Shown: in pieces, positions 26,058 to 36,473 of the stretch
Layout: each line of letters starts with the position of its first letter
Position numbering within the stretch: position 1 is the first letter of the stretch
Source: DASXMT01 sp963812965
Lineage (GTDB): Bacteria > Actinomycetota > Acidimicrobiia > Acidimicrobiales > RAAP-2
Reading direction: 5' to 3'
Assembly (NCBI GenBank): GCA_963812965.1
Contig: CAWEXG010000011.1
Coordinates: 1 to 64,000 of the forward strand
Length of the DNA: 64,000 nt
Program-made: the position numbers and the translations under genes
Notes under the pieces: model-generated
What the model saw: the letters and a program-made list of their open reading frames with translations, nothing else
The model's database searches: none
What the model was told of the DNA's origin: nothing

Positions 26058-26107
26058 GGCTACTCGGTGACGATGGCTACTCGGTGACGACGGCTACTCG
26101 GCGAGCG
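26058..26107. repeat. Short tandem repeat, about three units
   Basis: Units containing GGCTACTCGGTGACGA repeat almost perfectly in the intergenic space between convergent genes. Probably slippage-generated. Confidence 0.6.
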
Positions 26108-26124
26108 CAGTGAGCTCAGCGGGC

Positions 26125-26511
26125 TCAGAACTCGGTGATCTCGGCGATCCGGCGCTGCAGATCCCGGTACTCAGGGGCATTGGTGATCGGCAGTAGCGCC
26201 AGGACGATCCCCATGTTGCCGGCCACCTTCACCTTTCCCTGCATGAACGCCACGTTGGCATCGAGCTCTGACTTCTGGATCGCCACTGCGTCCGCCCAGG
26301 TCACCGTCAACGTCACTTCAGCATCGTCCAGCACGCCCCTGGTGCTCTCGATCAGATGCCCATCCTCCAGCACCCAGTAGTACTGCACGTCCCCATCGGG
26401 GCCGCCAGTGATCTCGTACTGCATACGGGCCGAGGCACCAGGGCGATCAGGCTGGTCTGCACCCAGGGCGCGCGCCTCGTCAAACCACTCCTGCGAGAGC
26501 CACTTCGACAT
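26125..26511 (-). CDS. SCP2 sterol-carrier-type domain protein
   Basis: A 128-residue protein consisting of a single SCP2-like lipid-binding domain: YYWVLEDGHLIESTRGVLDDAEVTLT, then WADAVAIQKSELDANVAFMQGKVKVAGNMGIVLALLP. The MQGK-x-K-x-x-G motif is characteristic. It probably binds or shuttles hydrophobic acyl or sterol ligands, which fits the steroid-degradation genes at 30-41 kb. The chosen start is MSKWLSQEWFDEA; an ATG five codons upstream also exists. Confidence 0.83.
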   Translation of the reverse strand: MSKWLSQEWFDEARALGADQPDRPGASARMQYEITGGPDGDVQYYWVLEDGHLIESTRGVLDDAEVTLTVTWADAVAIQKSELDANVAFMQGKVKVAGNMGIVLALLPITNAPEYRDLQRRIAEITEF

Positions 26512-26659
26512 CGCACGCCTCCTCATCCTCTGTCGCCTGTTGGCACCGCCGCTGGTGGGCGTCGATCAGCGCTGCCTGTCGTCGCCGATGATCGTTGTCA
26601 GCAATGATGACCTCAGATCGGTACCGGTCGTCGTACTGCCGATCGGTGCCGATGAGATG

Positions 26660-27559
26660 CTATCGATCGCTCAACGCCCGCACCGGGGCAAACAGGTCGT
26701 CTTCGAGCACCCCGTCCTCCATGACCGGCGTGACCACCTTCCCACCCGAGGCAACCAGCGCCAACCGGTAGTCGTCGTAAGGGTGGATGGTCTGCATGAC
26801 CTCGGGAGGAAGGCCGAACCAGAACTTCGATGTCGGGTCCACCTGGGTGGCGTGGGCAAGCAAGGCCTGACGGCGCACGTCGGCGAAGTCCGAGACGTCG
26901 ATCAACGTCGTGAACTTCTCCTCGGGCATGCTCTCCCAACGTTTCTGCCACTCCTCGTCGAACGGGGACTCCAGCCCGAGCTCCAGGAACTTCTCGTGGA
27001 TGGCCCGGAACCGAGCTCGAGATATCGTCGTGTAGTACAGCTTGGTCGGCTGCCATGGCTCGCCGGCCTCCGGATAGGCCTCCGGGTCACCGGCCGCCTC
27101 GAACGCCGGCACGCTGATCTCATGAACCCGCAGGTGGTCGGGGTGCGGGTAGCCCGTCTGGTTGTCGCCGTACGTGACGATCACCTGGGGTCGCGTTCGC
27201 CGTACGACGGCCACCAGGCGCCCGACCGCCTCGTCGAGCGGAGCCTGGGCGAACGAGGCCGGGTTGGCGTTGGCCTCGGTGTCCGGCATTCCCGAGTCCC
27301 GGTACCCCAACTGCACGACTTCGTCGTAGCCGATCACCTGTGCCGCCCGGGCCAGCTCTTCCTGACGGAGCTCAGGGAGCCTGGCTCGCACCTCCGGCGT
27401 GTCGAGTGCGGGGTTGAGGATGTCCCCCTCTTCGCCTCCCGTGCAGCACACCAGCACGGTGTGCACGCCCTGTGCGTGGTAGCGGGCGACAGACCCGGGA
27501 CCCTTGGACGACTCGTCGTCGGGGTGGGCGTGAACGGTCATCAGGCACAGAGGGTCCAT
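26660..27559 (-). CDS. mca: Mycothiol S-conjugate amidase
   Basis: A 299-residue LmbE/PIG-L zinc amidase of the Mca type. The opening LMTVHAHPDDESSKGPGSVA is the Mca signature, followed by CTGGEEGDILNPALD, HPDHLRVHEISV and KLYYTTISRARF. Mca cleaves mycothiol conjugates to release mercapturic acids, a detoxification route restricted to actinobacteria. It is divergent from the pspA operon. Confidence 0.9.
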   Translation of the reverse strand: MDPLCLMTVHAHPDDESSKGPGSVARYHAQGVHTVLVCCTGGEEGDILNPALDTPEVRARLPELRQEELARAAQVIGYDEVVQLGYRDSGMPDTEANANPASFAQAPLDEAVGRLVAVVRRTRPQVIVTYGDNQTGYPHPDHLRVHEISVPAFEAAGDPEAYPEAGEPWQPTKLYYTTISRARFRAIHEKFLELGLESPFDEEWQKRWESMPEEKFTTLIDVSDFADVRRQALLAHATQVDPTSKFWFGLPPEVMQTIHPYDDYRLALVASGGKVVTPVMEDGVLEDDLFAPVRALSDR

Positions 27560-27728
27560 CAGGGCAGCTCCATCGAGTACAGCGGCTCCATCAGAGCGGC
27601 TTTGAAGAACACGGCGACTCCATAAAATACAACGGCTCGGGCACGTTGATCACGCTATCCGTCCCTGAGCACGTAAGCTCCACACACAGAGTCCACACAC
27701 GTAGGACGAGGCTAAGGAAACAGTCACC

Positions 27729-28541
27729 ATGGGTGTCATGAAGCGTCTATCCGGCATCGTGCAGGCCAAGACGAACAAACTGCTGGATAAGGCGGAAGAT
27801 CCGCGGGAGTCGCTCGATCTCTCCTATCAGAAGCAGCTGGAGAGCCTGCAGAAGGTCCGCCGCAGCGTCGCCGATGTCACGACGGCGAAGAAGCGCATCG
27901 AGCTCCAGGCGGGACAGCTCCAACAGCAGGCCGACAAGCTCCAGCAGCAGGCCAAGGGCGCCCTCACCCAGGGCAATGAGGACCTGGCTCGTGAAGCGTT
28001 GGCTCGCCGAGCTGCTCTCGCCGAACAGCTCACCGACCTGGCTACCCAGCACGATCAGGTGGCCGGCCAGGAGGAGAAGCTGATCGCCACGGCGCAGAAG
28101 CTTCAGACCCAGGTCGACAGCTTCCGCACCAAGAAGGAGACCATGAAGGCCACCTACACGGCGGCCGAGGCCCAGACCAAGATCGGCGAGGCGGTGTCGG
28201 GGATCTCCGAGTCGATGAGCGACGCCGGGATGTCGATGCAGCGAGCCCAGGACAAGATCGACGGCATGCAGGCTCGGGCCGGCGCCATGGACGAGTTGCT
28301 GGCCTCGGGAGCGCTCACCGACCTGACGCAGCCGGTCGACGACATCCAGGCCCAACTGGACAAGGTGTCGACCACCACGACCGTCGATGCCGAGCTGGCC
28401 GCCCTCAAGGCCGAGGTCGGCGCCGGTGCACCGGCCGGAGAGCTCGGATCTGCTTCGTCCAGCACACCGACGACAGAGCCTGCCGCTGACCCTGCCGTCA
28501 GCGGACCAGCCAGCAGCGAATCGGACGGCACGGCTTCATGA
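27729..28541 (+). CDS. pspA: Phage-shock protein A (PspA/IM30)
   Basis: A 270-residue PspA/Vipp1 family protein. It is almost wholly coiled coil (residues 25-215) after an amphipathic N-terminal helix (MGVMKRLSGIVQAKTNKLLD), with an added Ser/Pro/Ala-rich tail. It coats and stabilises damaged membrane. A good ribosome-binding site (AAGGAA) precedes it. It shares a four-base overlap with pspAA and heads the operon pspA-pspAA-htpX-pspAB. Confidence 0.92.
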   Translation: MGVMKRLSGIVQAKTNKLLDKAEDPRESLDLSYQKQLESLQKVRRSVADVTTAKKRIELQAGQLQQQADKLQQQAKGALTQGNEDLAREALARRAALAEQLTDLATQHDQVAGQEEKLIATAQKLQTQVDSFRTKKETMKATYTAAEAQTKIGEAVSGISESMSDAGMSMQRAQDKIDGMQARAGAMDELLASGALTDLTQPVDDIQAQLDKVSTTTTVDAELAALKAEVGAGAPAGELGSASSSTPTTEPAADPAVSGPASSESDGTAS

Positions 28542-28819
28542 TCGTCCGCATCCTGGGTGAAGCCCAGTACGAAGTGCCGAACGACCAGCGTCCAACGCTG
28601 AACGATCTCGACGACGCCCTGCTCAAGGCGGTGGATGCCGGAGACGAGGTGGCGTTCGGTACGGCGCTGCAGCAGGTGACAGCAGAGGTCCGCTCAGTGG
28701 GGACTCCCCTGCCCGCCGACCAGATCTCCCCTTCCGACCTGGTGGTGCCGTTCCCTGATGCCAGCTTGGCCGAGACGAAAGAGCTGCTGGCCGACGGCCC
28801 TGTCGACGAAGAACGGTGA
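28538..28819 (+). CDS. pspAA: PspA-associated protein PspAA
   Basis: A 93-residue protein matching the actinobacterial PspAA domain: MIVRILGEAQYEVP, LNDLDDALLKAVDAGDEVAF, and ISPSDLVVPFPDASLAE. PspAA regularly follows PspA and precedes HtpX or PspAB; it is thought to modulate PspA. The ATGA overlap with pspA indicates translational coupling. Confidence 0.88.
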   Translation: MIVRILGEAQYEVPNDQRPTLNDLDDALLKAVDAGDEVAFGTALQQVTAEVRSVGTPLPADQISPSDLVVPFPDASLAETKELLADGPVDEER

Positions 28820-28832
28820 GCGACGCAGGACA

Positions 28833-29798
28833 ATGAGCACAGCACGGAACATCAAGCCTGACCGAGGGCTGACCATCCGGATGTTCACCACCGGGTTGCT
28901 CCTGGTCATCCTGTACGGGGCGGTCGTCGGGATCCTCATCGCCGTCGGGATCTCGTACACGATCGTGCTGGTCATCGCCGCCATCGTGCTGTTCTGCCAG
29001 TACTGGTTCTCCGACAAGATCGCCTTGTTCGGCATGGGCGGCCACATCGTCACCCCAGAGCAGGCGCCCGAGCTTCACGGCGTGATCGACCGGCTCTGCG
29101 CCCTGGCCGACATGAAGAAGCCCCGGGTGGCTGTGGCCGACACCGACGTGCCCAACGCGTTCGCCACCGGTCGCAGCCCCAACAACGCCGTGGTTTGCGC
29201 CACGTCGGGGCTCATGCGCCGTCTCGACGAACCGGAGCTGGAGGCCGTCCTGGCCCACGAGCTCTCTCACGTGGCACACCGGGACGTGGCGGTGATGACC
29301 ATCGCCAGCTTCCTCGGCGTCGTGGCCGGACTGGTCACCCGGATCATGTTCTGGACCGGAATGATGGGCGGCTTCGGTGGAGGTGGTGGCAACCGAGGAG
29401 GCAACAACCAGGGTGGCAACGACAACGCCGCCATGGTGGAGATGATGGTGCTGCTCGTCTCTATCGCCGTGTACGCCATCAGCTTCCTGCTCACCCGGGC
29501 ACTGTCCCGGTACCGGGAGCTCGCAGCCGACCGCTCCGGGGCGCTCCTCACCGGGCAGCCGTCGGTGCTCGCCTCGGCGCTGGTGAAGGTCACCGGAGAG
29601 ATGTCTCGTATCCCTACTCGTGACCTCCGGACCGCCGAGACGTTCAACGCCTTCTACTTCACGCCAGCGCTGTCGAGCAACAACCGGAACGGCGGCGCTG
29701 GGTTCAGCCTCTCCTCCCTGTTCTCGACCCATCCCCCGCTCCAGCAACGCCTCCAGCAGCTCTCTCGTCTCGAAGCCGAGCTCGGCCGTCCGGCGTGA
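28833..29798 (+). CDS. htpX: HtpX-like M48 zinc metalloprotease
   Basis: A 321-residue membrane protease. Two N-terminal membrane helices (about 17-40 and 41-60) are followed by the zinc site HELSHVAH (142-149) and the downstream Glu motif RYRELAADRSGA. Two further helices lie around residues 155-215, with a Gly/Asn-rich loop GGGGNRGGNNQGGN between them. HtpX degrades misfolded membrane proteins. It sits 13 bases after pspAA. The ATG at 28833 fits the family start. Confidence 0.92.
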   Translation: MSTARNIKPDRGLTIRMFTTGLLLVILYGAVVGILIAVGISYTIVLVIAAIVLFCQYWFSDKIALFGMGGHIVTPEQAPELHGVIDRLCALADMKKPRVAVADTDVPNAFATGRSPNNAVVCATSGLMRRLDEPELEAVLAHELSHVAHRDVAVMTIASFLGVVAGLVTRIMFWTGMMGGFGGGGGNRGGNNQGGNDNAAMVEMMVLLVSIAVYAISFLLTRALSRYRELAADRSGALLTGQPSVLASALVKVTGEMSRIPTRDLRTAETFNAFYFTPALSSNNRNGGAGFSLSSLFSTHPPLQQRLQQLSRLEAELGRPA

Positions 29799-29846
29799 CG
29801 CCGGTACTGGCTCGATGACCCGGTCAGAGATGGCGAAGACGCTGCC

Positions 29847-30455
29847 ATGGTGAAGCTCTTCGACACGTTGCTCGGCCGCACCAAGCCGGTGCAGGCCAAC
29901 CTCGACGCCTTGTTCGCCCTCCCCTCGGCCACGATCACCCTGCAGAGCGCAGTGGGGACCACCTCGTCGGGACGGGCCGGCGTCTGCTACAAGCCACCTA
30001 CCGGCCAGTCCTTCGGCGACATGCAGGCCGAGGTGATGAAGCTGCTGGCCATGGAGGGCGGCGGCGCCCTGCGGGCATCCGAGGACACCTACGGCTACCA
30101 CTGGGTGGTGATCGAGAACCCGGACACCGAGGCGCTGGTGACCCAGGTCCACCTGGTCAACTCTTCGCTCAGCGATGCCGGGTGGGGGTCACAGCTGCTG
30201 TGCTCGGTGTTCGGGCTCGGGCCGGTACCAGAGGACGCCGATCCGACGAACGGTCCGGCACCCATCGTCATCCCGTCGACGGAGTACCTCGTCTACCTGT
30301 TCAAACGGGGAACCTTCTACCCGTTCGTGCCGGACGGCAAGGAGCATCGGAGCACCGACAAGGAGTTGAAGCTCAAGGGGCTGCTCGCCGACGACCTGGT
30401 CATCGAGCAGGACCTCGACCGTTGGTTCCCGCTCTGGAACCTCCCGGTCGGCTAA
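29847..30455 (+). CDS. pspAB: PspA-associated protein PspAB
   Basis: A 202-residue protein ending the operon. The pattern LFDTLLGRTKPVQANLDALF, then YLVYLFKRGTFYPFVP and GLLADDLVIEQDLDRWFPLW, is that of the actinobacterial PspAB family, always found with PspA or HtpX. Its biochemical role is unknown. Its stop overlaps by four bases the convergent dehydratase gene. Confidence 0.85.
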   Translation: MVKLFDTLLGRTKPVQANLDALFALPSATITLQSAVGTTSSGRAGVCYKPPTGQSFGDMQAEVMKLLAMEGGGALRASEDTYGYHWVVIENPDTEALVTQVHLVNSSLSDAGWGSQLLCSVFGLGPVPEDADPTNGPAPIVIPSTEYLVYLFKRGTFYPFVPDGKEHRSTDKELKLKGLLADDLVIEQDLDRWFPLWNLPVG

Positions 30456-30766
30456 AAGCTGGCAGCGCCACCGACCGGACCGAGGGCGCTGATGGCGCCG
30501 GCCAGCCGGGTGTCCCGTTCGGTGAGCCCCCCCGAGTCGTGGGTGGTGAGCGTCAACGTGACCTTGTTCCATCGGATATCGATGTCGGGATGGTGGTTGG
30601 CCTCTTCCGCCAACCCTCCCACCGTGTTCACATAGGTCAGCGATCCTGTGAACCCGTCGTGACGGGTCAGGCGGACCAGCTCGTCGTCGTGTCGCCTCCA
30701 CCCCGATCCCTTCAGACCGCCCAGCGCCTCGGTGATCTCGGCATCGGTCAACAGCGGGTCCCGCAT
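30452..30766 (-). CDS. Pterin-4a-carbinolamine dehydratase
   Basis: A 104-residue PCD/DCoH family protein. EEANHHPDIDIRWNKV contains the catalytic His-His-Pro motif, and LTTHDSGGLTERDTRLAGAI forms the second family block. It dehydrates 4a-hydroxytetrahydropterin, usually in support of an aromatic-ring hydroxylase, which is not in the window. It lies one base after the P450 gene at 30768 on the same strand, so the two may be co-transcribed. Confidence 0.9.
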   Translation of the reverse strand: MRDPLLTDAEITEALGGLKGSGWRRHDDELVRLTRHDGFTGSLTYVNTVGGLAEEANHHPDIDIRWNKVTLTLTTHDSGGLTERDTRLAGAISALGPVGGAASF

Positions 30767-30767
30767 C

Positions 30768-31973
30768 TCAGGCGCCGACCGGCTCGGCCGGGGTGAACGT
30801 CACCGGCATCTCCTCGTACCCCGACACGAAATTGGCAGCCCGCTTGGGCAGCTCACCGTCACCGGCCAGCGCCAGGTCGGGCAGACGGGTGAGCAGGCGA
30901 TCGAACATCACTGACAGCTCCAGCCGGGCCAGACGGTTCCCGAGGCAGAAGTGGGACCCGAAGCCGAAAGCCACGTGGTCGTTGGGCTGACGCTGTATGT
31001 CGAAACGCTCGGGGCTGTCGAAGACCGTCTCGTCACGATTGGCCGCCGGGTAGAGCAGCAACAGCTTCTGGCCCTCGTGCACGGTCTCGCCGTGCAGCTC
31101 CACGTCACGGGTAGCGGTGCGGGCCATGTTCTTGATCGGCGAGACCCACCTGAGCATCTCCTCGACGGCGGAGGGCAGCAGCGAGCGGTCGGCCTGCAAT
31201 GCCTGGAACTGGTCGGGATGGCGGAGCAGCTCGTACATACCGCCGCTGATCACGTGACGGGTGGTTTCGTCTCCTCCGATGAGGATGAGCAGGGATTCGT
31301 GGACCAGGGATGAGTCGTCGAGGCGGTCACCGTCGATCTCGGCCTGGACCAGGGTCCCGATGAGGTCGTCGTCACGACCGTCCTGACGCCGCTCCTCGAT
31401 GACGTTGGAGACGTAGCCGGTGTAGTCGATGAAAGCAGTGGTGGCAGCGTCCATGGCGTTGGGGTCCGGGGAGCCGAGCGCCTTGAGCATGTCGTCGGAC
31501 CAGCGGAGAAGGTCGTCACGGTCCTTCGGGGCCACCCCGAGCATGTTGCCGATCACGATCATGGGAAGCGGGGCGGCGATGTCCCGCACGAAGTCGGCCG
31601 ACCCTCGTTCGCACACGCCGTCGATGATCTGGTCGCAGATGGTGCGGATGCCGTCCTCGCCCTCCCGGATGCGCTTGGGGGTGAAGCCCTCGCTGACCAA
31701 CCGGCGCCGACGAACGTGCTCTGGCGCGTCCATGTCGATCATCATCGGCAGCGGGCCCGTGTCGGGACGGATCCCCCCGGCGTTGGAGAACGTGTCCGGG
31801 TCCTTCGAGATCTCCTTGATGTCGGCGTGGCGGGTAATGCCCCACACCCCGTGCGGTTCGTCCAAGTAGGCCGGAGCGTGTGTGCGCATCCAGGCGAAGG
31901 CAGGAAACGGATCACCGCCGTAGAACCCGCCGTCAAGCAGATCGATCTCGATGTCATCAGGCGGTTTGGTCAC
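30768..31973 (-). CDS. Cytochrome P450, CYP142/CYP125-like
   Basis: A 401-residue soluble bacterial P450. The I-helix reads LIGGDETTRH, the K-helix EEMLRWVSPI, and the heme pocket FGFGSHFCLGNRLARLE with the thiolate Cys. Opening sequence and spacing resemble mycobacterial CYP142/CYP125, which oxidise the terminal carbon of the cholesterol side chain. The nearby DUF35-thiolase operon and SCP2 protein fit a steroid role, but the substrate is inferred. Confidence 0.88.
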   Translation of the reverse strand: MTKPPDDIEIDLLDGGFYGGDPFPAFAWMRTHAPAYLDEPHGVWGITRHADIKEISKDPDTFSNAGGIRPDTGPLPMMIDMDAPEHVRRRRLVSEGFTPKRIREGEDGIRTICDQIIDGVCERGSADFVRDIAAPLPMIVIGNMLGVAPKDRDDLLRWSDDMLKALGSPDPNAMDAATTAFIDYTGYVSNVIEERRQDGRDDDLIGTLVQAEIDGDRLDDSSLVHESLLILIGGDETTRHVISGGMYELLRHPDQFQALQADRSLLPSAVEEMLRWVSPIKNMARTATRDVELHGETVHEGQKLLLLYPAANRDETVFDSPERFDIQRQPNDHVAFGFGSHFCLGNRLARLELSVMFDRLLTRLPDLALAGDGELPKRAANFVSGYEEMPVTFTPAEPVGA

Positions 31974-32056
31974 GGTGCTCCTCGTCGCAGGGAGTGGTCA
32001 CAGGGCTATGGCGGACAAGGGCTCGCCCTGCGCCGCATCGGGAAATCAGAACGCGT

Positions 32057-33440
32057 TCACAGTACGTCATCACGGATCCGGAAGGCCATGGGCATATGGG
32101 CAACACCGGCGTGCTTGTTGGTGCGCACCCGCTCGATCGGCCCGGTCAGCGTGAGGTCGGTAAAGCGGTCGAGCAGCTGGCCCAGCACAACCCGGATCTC
32201 CAGACGGGCCAGGTTCGCCCCCAGGCAGAAGTGGGAGCGATAGCCGAAGGTGAGGTGTGGGTTCGGGTCCCGACGAATGTCGAAGCGGAAGGGGTCGTCG
32301 AACACCGACTCGTCCCGATTGGCCGATGCCCACCACAGGGTCACCTTGTCGCCCTGCCGTATGGCCTGGTCGCCGAGGGTGGCGTCCCGGGTGGCGGTCC
32401 GCCGGTTGTAGATGGTGGCGCTCGTCCAGCGGAGCACCTCCTCCACGGCGGTGGGCATCAACGAGCGGTCGGCCCGGAGCGCTTCGAGCTGGTCGGGATG
32501 TTCGATCAGCGCCGCCACGCCCAAAGCGATCGAGTTCCGAGTGGTCTCGCTCCCCGCCGCCACCAACAGGTTGAAGAACATCACCAGCTCCAGGTCGGTG
32601 AGCGGCTCCTCCTCCCCGTCGGCGTTCTCCACCGTCGAAGTGGCTACCACCGAGATGATGTCGTCACCCGGCTCCCGCCGTCTCCGGTCGATGAGCCGGC
32701 TGCCGTAGGCCCACATGTTGGCCGCAGCCTGCTCCACCGCCTCGCTGCTCTCCCCCAGCTCCCGGTCCTGGTAGTCGAGCGTGGCGTTCGACCAGTTCAT
32801 CAGGTCGTGACGGTCCTCGTCCGGCACGCCCATGAGAGCGGCGACCGCCTGGAGCGGCAGCTCCACCGCCACGTCGGTGAGGAAGTCGCACTGTCCGTGC
32901 GGGGCGACGGCGTCGAAGATGGCCGTGGTCCGGGCCGAGAGCTCGGCCTCCATCACCGCCAGCGCCCTGGGGGCCACCGCCGGGGTCACCAGCCGGCGGA
33001 TCCGGTGGTGTCGGGGATCGTCCATCATGTTCAGCAGCACGCCCGACGCAGTGCCGTAGGGAAGGTCCTGGATGATCGTGCCCCCGCCGGTGAGCGCCCG
33101 GCGCCCGTTCCGAGGAGAACAGATCGGCATCGGACACTGCAGCCATGATGTCGGCGTGGCGGCTCAACACCCAGAAGCCCAGACCGTCCGGCGTGTGCGC
33201 GGTGGGCTCGTGCCACCACACGGGCGCTTCACGACGAAGACGGGTGAAGATGGCGTCGGGAAACCCGGTGCTGAACAGGTCCAGGTCGGTCAGGTCGACA
33301 TCCTGCAGCGCCTTCTGGTCGTGCTGTGTCTTCTGGTCATGCTGTGTCTCTTGGTCGTGCTGTGTCTTCTGGTCATGCTGTGTCTCTTGGTCGTGCTGTT
33401 CGTCATCGGCAGCGCCTCTCGCCCCCCTGCGCAGGATCAA
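32057..33440 (-). pseudogene. Second cytochrome P450, frameshifted, repeat at N-terminus
   Basis: The N-terminal part (FPDAIFTRLRREAPVWWHEP, WVLSRHADIMAAVSDADLFS) and the main part (LLNMMDDPRHHRIRRL, VAAGSETTRNSI, EEVLRWTSATI, FGYRSHFCLG) lie in different frames, breaking near 33105. Joined, they form a P450 of about 440 residues similar to the neighbour at 30768. Two oddities: before the P450 fold come five six-residue repeats (TQHDQK/E), and the heme motif has Arg where the family has Gly (FGxR instead of FGxG). Confidence 0.8.
33313..33402 (-). repeat. 18-bp tandem repeat, five units, in coding frame
   Basis: Units start at 33313, 33331, 33349, 33367 and 33385 and alternate two variants. 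They encode repeats of Thr-Gln-His-Asp-Gln-Lys/Glu at the start of the frameshifted P450. Alternating variants suggest duplication of a 36-bp double unit. No P450 function is known for such a tail. Confidence 0.8.
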
Positions 33441-33447
33441 AAGTCGG

Positions 33448-34827
<1,380 letters not shown>

Positions 34828-34891
34828 GGCCTTGGCCAGCTCCTCTCGTCGATGGAACCCCCCAACAGTGCCGGGCGCCGACCCTACTCCA

Positions 34892-35809
34892 TCAACGTCG
34901 GAGAGCCAGACCCTCTTGCCAGGCGTCCCTTGCCGCCTCGATGTCGGATGCGCGGGGCCCGTCGCCGTCTCCTGGGACCTCCAAGATGGCCGGTAGACCC
35001 TGGAGGGCATCGTGACCCAACAGGGCGCCGAGCCCGGCGGACCCGATGGTGCCGTCCCCGATGTTCTCGTGCCGGTCCTTATTGGCGCCGAAAGGCACTT
35101 TCGAATCGTTGAGGTGGATGCAGCGGAGCCGGTCCAGGCCCACGGTGTCGTCGACCATCCCGACCAGGTCATCAGCTTCGCTCACCGTGCCGAACGGTAC
35201 GCCCGACGCCCACAGGTGCTGGGTGTCCAGGCAGACGCCCAACCGCTCATCCCCCTGCGCTGCCTCGATGACCTGGGCCAGCTCGTCGAACGTCTTTCCC
35301 ACGGTGTCGCCGGCGCCGGCAGCGTTCTCGAGGAGGATGGGGCACTCGGCACCCGCTCCCCCTGCTCCCGATCCCGCTCCCCCGGACCCCTCCGCTCTCG
35401 AGGTGCTCACCGACTCCAGAGCCTCCACCAGGGCCGAGACGATCTGGGGCAGGGCAGCATCGAACCCACTCCCCCGGTGGCTCCCGATGTGCAGCACCAG
35501 TCCATCGGCCCCCATGCCGTCTGCCGTAGCCAGGTTGGCGTTCAGGCATACCCGGGACTTCTCAGCCAGCTCCGGGTCCGGTGTGGCCAGGTTGATCAGG
35601 TAGGTCGCATGGCAGAAGGTGGCCGTGACCGAAGGGTGGTCACACTGCGCCGCCCTGTAGCCGGCGAGCACGTCGGGGCCGTACTGGGACGGCTTCCACA
35701 TCCTGGGGCTCTGGGTGAAGATCTGGACGACCTCGGCGCCGATATCCGCTCCCCGCTCCAGCGCCGGCACCAGGCCCTTCCCCGCACGAACATGTGCTCC
35801 GATCCGCAT
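34892..35809 (-). CDS. nfo: Endonuclease IV (AP endonuclease)
   Basis: A 305-residue TIM-barrel zinc endonuclease: MRIGAHVRAGKGLVPALERG, QIFTQSPRMWKP, GLVLHIGSHRGSG, ILLENAAGAGDTVGKTFDEL, GVCLDTQHLWASG and IHLNDSKVPFGANKDRHENIGDG. All metal-binding His/Glu/Asp positions are present. It cleaves abasic sites in base-excision repair. An unusual Gly/Ala-rich insertion (GSGGAGSGAGGAGAE) lies before the ILLEN strand. The ATG at 35809 matches the family start. Confidence 0.92.
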   Translation of the reverse strand: MRIGAHVRAGKGLVPALERGADIGAEVVQIFTQSPRMWKPSQYGPDVLAGYRAAQCDHPSVTATFCHATYLINLATPDPELAEKSRVCLNANLATADGMGADGLVLHIGSHRGSGFDAALPQIVSALVEALESVSTSRAEGSGGAGSGAGGAGAECPILLENAAGAGDTVGKTFDELAQVIEAAQGDERLGVCLDTQHLWASGVPFGTVSEADDLVGMVDDTVGLDRLRCIHLNDSKVPFGANKDRHENIGDGTIGSAGLGALLGHDALQGLPAILEVPGDGDGPRASDIEAARDAWQEGLALRR

Positions 35810-35995
35810 AACCGCACGGTACCAGGAGCAGCCGAACAACTCACCAGCGACGCGCCTGGCTAGGTGATTGCCCCGATGACCGGATCGCTGACGACAGTAG
35901 GCTTGGCAGTGGACAACACCCGCGGGCGTGGACGCCTTCACACAACCCGTCGGCGGCACGGTTCATCAACCAGCGCACAACCAAGGGACATAGCC

Positions 35996-36403
35996 ATGAC
36001 AGCCACACTGACGAATGCAGCCCGTACCTTGATCAACCGGCCGATCATCGCCAACGTTGCCACCGTCGACCACGATGGTCGGCCTCAGCTCACTCCGGTC
36101 TGGATCGATCTCGACGGTGACAACCTGGTCTTCAACACGGCCAAGGGCCGGGCCAAGGCGAGCAACCTCGACCAGAACCCGAACGTGGCCGTCTCCGTCG
36201 TCGATCCTGAGGATGCGTACAACGTCGTGGTGGTGCGAGGCGTGGCGGTACCCACCGAGGAGGGTGCCGACGAGCACATCGACGCACTGGCCAAGAAGTA
36301 CCTGGGCGTCGACAAGTACCCGATGCACCAGCCCGGAGAGGTCCGGGTCAAGTACCGGGTCGACGCCGACCGCGTCGTGATGCAGCCGGCCGACGAGAGC
36401 TGA
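35996..36403 (+). CDS. PPOX-class F420-dependent oxidoreductase
   Basis: A 135-residue split-barrel flavin/deazaflavin protein. ARTLINRPIIANVATVDHDG with PQLTPVWIDLDGDNLVFNTA and GRAKASNLDQNPNVAVSVVD is the pattern of the pyridoxamine-oxidase-like F420 family, with many members in mycobacteria and Acidimicrobiia. It probably binds F420 and reduces an unknown substrate. I chose the ATG at 35996; longer frames add non-conserved sequence. Confidence 0.87.
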   Translation: MTATLTNAARTLINRPIIANVATVDHDGRPQLTPVWIDLDGDNLVFNTAKGRAKASNLDQNPNVAVSVVDPEDAYNVVVVRGVAVPTEEGADEHIDALAKKYLGVDKYPMHQPGEVRVKYRVDADRVVMQPADES

Positions 36404-36473
36404 TCGCCCGCTCAGGCGCTACCGCTCAGCCGGACACCGCACCGGTATCCACAACGCATGAAAGACTTGGGCA

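Noticed and set aside
26408..27625. A 405-codon plus-strand frame
   Set aside because: Antisense to mca and the SCP2 gene.
28623..30152. A 509-codon minus-strand frame
   Set aside because: It is antisense to pspAA, htpX and pspAB, is His/Gly/Val-rich and has no domain resemblance; a high-GC shadow.
31880..33148. A 422-codon plus-strand frame
   Set aside because: Antisense to the P450 genes; composition typical of a shadow frame.
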